Source of the DNA: Candidatus Obscuribacterales bacterium
GTDB lineage: Bacteria > Cyanobacteriota > Vampirovibrionia > Obscuribacterales > Obscuribacteraceae
Assembly (NCBI GenBank): GCA_021732565.1
Contig: JAKFUT010000048.1
Coordinates: 1-44,125 of the forward strand
Length of the DNA: 44,125 bases
Direction of reading: 5' to 3'
The translations under genes and the position numbers were made by a program. The notes below the pieces were generated by a model that was not told the origin of the DNA, did not search any database, and was given only the letters and a program-made list of their open reading frames with translations. Positions 41,933 through 44,125 of the stretch are shown one piece after another (position 1 is the stretch's first letter; each line of letters begins with the position of its first letter).

Positions 41933-44125
41933 CTAGACCTCTTGTTCGCATCTGCTCTTCATCTGCTGCTTGATGATCTCGGTTACTCGACGCTGATCGG
42001 CGTCAGTCATTCGATCAAACAGGGGTAAAATCAGTCCCTTGTCCTGGCATTGCTCACTGATTTGGAGGCGGTCACAGCTGGTGGATGATGAGCAATCGCA
42101 CGGTTCTCCGGGCCGGCACGACCATTGCCGATCTGCATACGCTGGTTCACGATGAATGCAAGTGATGCCGGGGCGGGTATCAACTCCCTGTTCCTTTAAC
42201 TGCTTGGCCAGTGCATCGCGTTGACTGCGAGTATCAAGCAGTATGCAAAAACTCTGCCAATTCGTGCGAACATTGGCCGGTTCGACAGGTAGCTTCAGAC
42301 CCGGAACATCTGCCAGAAGAGCTGCATATAAGGTCGCTTTCTCGCGGCGCCTCGCGATCAGACCCGGCAATCGCTGTAGCTGTTCGCGGGCGATTGCGGC
42401 TTGGATATCAGTGAGTCGATAGTTGTAGGCAAGTTGGCTGTGTTGTCCGTTGATTAATCCGTGATTGCGTAGAGACTTGAACAATCTGGCGTGCTCTTCA
42501 TCATTGGTGGTGATCATGCCACCATCTCCGGTGGTCAGTAATTTCCTTGGATGGAACGAAAAACAAGCTGATACTCCGCGCGGTCGTCCAATGCGCTCAA
42601 ATTCGCCAGCTGTAAGAATCTCGCTTCCCAGAGCGCAGCAAGCGTCTTCGATAACGAGCAGCCCGTGCTTTTGGGCAATTGTGGTAATTGCATCGAGATC
42701 GCAAGGCATTCCCATCTGGTGTACACAAAGAATGGCGGCCGTTTTAGGTCCGATGGCGTTCTCAATTAACGACGATTGCATATTGAACGTTGAGGATGAG
42801 ATATCGACAAACACGGGGGTGGCGCCGCAGTATCTAATACTATTGGCAGTGGCAATGAATGAGTGGCTTACTGTGATGACTTCGTCGCCTTCTTTAATGC
42901 CAGCCGCCAACAGAGCTAAATGTAGCGCCGCTGTTCCCGAGGAGACTGCGCAGGCAAAGCGAGAGTTCGTGTACTGTGCAAATTCGCTTTCTAATGCTTC
43001 GACCTCTTTGCCCTGCATCAACCACCCGCTCTTAATCACTCGCGTGACAGCTAGAATTTCCGGCTTGCCCAGGACAGGTTGAGCGATGGGCAGGTTATTC
43101 GCGAAGGTAATGCCTTCCGGGGCGGAGGCGGGCGACAATGATGTGCCCCATCCTACATAAACAAGCCCATGGCGGCGTGCCTCGGCGGCGTTCCAAAGAT
43201 TGCGCCCGTCGATGAGAACACGTACTTCCCGATTTTTCAATTGTTCGGGAGTCAAACTGCAAAAACAGTTATGCGCCGTATTCAGAACAAGAACTTCCGG
43301 ATATCGATCGGCGGAAATGTCAAAAGGAGTAAAACCGTATGACGAGATTTCTTCGTCGGAATAAAGTGGATCGCACATGAGCACGTGCGCCCCCTTGCGG
43401 TCCAGCTCGGCTTTCAGTAAAAATGCCGGCGAATAGAGCGCTTCTTTTACTTGCGGGCGGAATCCCAGCCCGAGAAGCAACACTTCTTTGCCTGTGATAC
43501 TGCCGCAAGCATCTTCTGCTGCAGCTACCGCCACGATTGCTTGCCCGTCGTTGATTTCGCGAGCGGCGATAGCCAGCTGCGGGGTCAAGCCGCGGCGCTC
43601 GGCATCATTTACATAAAAGTAAGGATAGACAGGAGTGCAATGCCCGCCAACCCCTATGCCGGGTATTAGAATTGCCGCTTCTCCATCGGTGTTGGAGGCA
43701 GTTCTTACCGCACCGAAATCAATTCCGCAAGATTCCGCGTAAGCTGCAAGTTCATTAGCCAGGGCAATATTGACGTCGCGGTAGACCATGCCTGCTAGTT
43801 TTGCAAACTCTGCCGCTTCCAGTGTGTGCACGTTGATTACAGGCGCCGCCAGGAACTTGCTGTAAAATGCCTCCGCTCGGTTTGCCGCTCGCTCATTTAT
43901 TCCGCCGACAATCTTGGCATTCTTGGATAGGTTTTCCAGCACCGACTGACTTTTGACTCGCTCGGGTGAAAATACCAGGTCAAAATCAACACCAGCCTGC
44001 AGTCCTTCGCTCGACAAGATCGTGGCGAGGTTGCGCGTGAATCCAACCGGCAGAGTTGTTTCAAAAATCACCATGGTGCCCGCGGTGATCGCCGTTGCGA
44101 TTATGGCTGCTACCGCTGCGAGTAT
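41933..44125 (-). CDS. Nucleotide-sugar dehydrogenase fused to DegT-type aminotransferase (partial)
   Basis: The gene runs off the window edge: in-frame codons continue to 44125, and the missing part would be the Rossmann NAD domain. Visible dehydrogenase motifs are VIFETTLPVGFTR, FAKLAGMVYRDVNIALANEL (K92) and GVGGHCTPVYPYF (nucleophile C146; numbering from the Met at 44074). From about residue 325 a DegT/DnrJ/EryC1 aminotransferase begins (AVTRVIKSGWLMQGKEVE, SSGTAALHLAL, VIEDACCALGSE, PLP lysine K511 in SFHPRKLLTTGDGG). A cysteine-rich insert (C653, C659, C661, C667, C676) lies near the C-terminus. Together with the acyltransferase this fits the WbpA/WbpE/WbpD logic for acetamido-uronic sugars (inference). 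The fusion is continuous with no stop between the domains. Confidence 0.92.
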   Translation of the reverse strand: MLAAVAAIIATAITAGTMVIFETTLPVGFTRNLATILSSEGLQAGVDFDLVFSPERVKSQSVLENLSKNAKIVGGINERAANRAEAFYSKFLAAPVINVHTLEAAEFAKLAGMVYRDVNIALANELAAYAESCGIDFGAVRTASNTDGEAAILIPGIGVGGHCTPVYPYFYVNDAERRGLTPQLAIAAREINDGQAIVAVAAAEDACGSITGKEVLLLGLGFRPQVKEALYSPAFLLKAELDRKGAHVLMCDPLYSDEEISSYGFTPFDISADRYPEVLVLNTAHNCFCSLTPEQLKNREVRVLIDGRNLWNAAEARRHGLVYVGWGTSLSPASAPEGITFANNLPIAQPVLGKPEILAVTRVIKSGWLMQGKEVEALESEFAQYTNSRFACAVSSGTAALHLALLAAGIKEGDEVITVSHSFIATANSIRYCGATPVFVDISSSTFNMQSSLIENAIGPKTAAILCVHQMGMPCDLDAITTIAQKHGLLVIEDACCALGSEILTAGEFERIGRPRGVSACFSFHPRKLLTTGDGGMITTNDEEHARLFKSLRNHGLINGQHSQLAYNYRLTDIQAAIAREQLQRLPGLIARRREKATLYAALLADVPGLKLPVEPANVRTNWQSFCILLDTRSQRDALAKQLKEQGVDTRPGITCIHREPAYADRQWSCRPGEPCDCSSSTSCDRLQISEQCQDKGLILPLFDRMTDADQRRVTEIIKQQMKSRCEQEV

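Overview
The window looks like a chromosomal segment of a free-living or environmental Gram-negative-type bacterium of moderate GC. It has a lipoprotein lytic transglycosylase, nucleotide-sugar and polysaccharide genes, and many large proteins that join TPR arrays to kinase, AAA+ or methyltransferase domains. This style, with frequent TTG/GTG starts and long gaps between small operons, resembles the non-photosynthetic cyanobacterial relatives (Vampirovibrionia/Melainabacteria, Obscuribacter-like). That placement is inference from style only; no rRNA or other marker gene lies in the window.

Layout. 1-1.1 kb: two small unknown genes separated by perfect hairpins, then a ~60-bp tandem repeat (1.08-1.33 kb). 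1.4-8.99 kb: lytic transglycosylase, class V aminotransferase/cysteine desulfurase-like enzyme, a receiver-histidine kinase protein divergent from a NarL-type response regulator, a ROK-family repressor with a candidate operator, and a degenerate GGDEF protein. 8.97-15.3 kb: guaA, then a signalling cluster of a membrane Ser/Thr kinase with outward-facing TPRs, a methyltransferase-like TPR protein and a stand-alone degenerate receiver. 15.3-16.5 kb has no gene I can support. 16.5-19.2 kb is a foreign-looking island: four unknown genes, each with its own strong ribosome binding site and flanked by perfect hairpins, the last two very GC-rich. 19.35-28.0 kb: a TerY-associated-type membrane kinase, a ClpB-like AAA+ protein fused to TPRs, a secreted protein, a zinc-ribbon DUF4870 protein, a polytopic membrane protein and a membrane-anchored TPR protein. 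28-30.3 kb: a frameshifted zinc-knuckle ORF, an unknown 268-aa protein, a tiny exported Cys/Lys-rich protein and a 238-bp element with perfect 11-bp terminal inverted repeats. 30.3-36 kb: envelope glycan functions (two GT2 glycosyltransferases, an acyltransferase-3, a GT-C-like membrane protein), interrupted by a truncated DUF4276 gene and what may be the tail of its ATPase partner. 36-41 kb: a long inverted repeat, a clostripain-like (C11) cysteine peptidase and a proline-rich repeat protein. 41.2-44.1 kb: a hexapeptide acyltransferase and a nucleotide-sugar dehydrogenase fused to a DegT-type aminotransferase; the fusion runs off the right edge.

How the genes work together. The right third (30-44 kb) is mostly surface polysaccharide synthesis and modification. 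The dehydrogenase-aminotransferase fusion plus acyltransferase would fit three steps of an amino-sugar uronic acid pathway of the WbpA/WbpE/WbpD kind. The centre (10-24 kb) is signalling and protein quality control built on TPR scaffolds. The most unusual items are the hairpin-separated cassettes, the AAA+-TPR fusion, the kinase/methyltransferase/receiver cluster, the decayed DUF4276 module and the enzyme fusion with its cysteine-rich insert.
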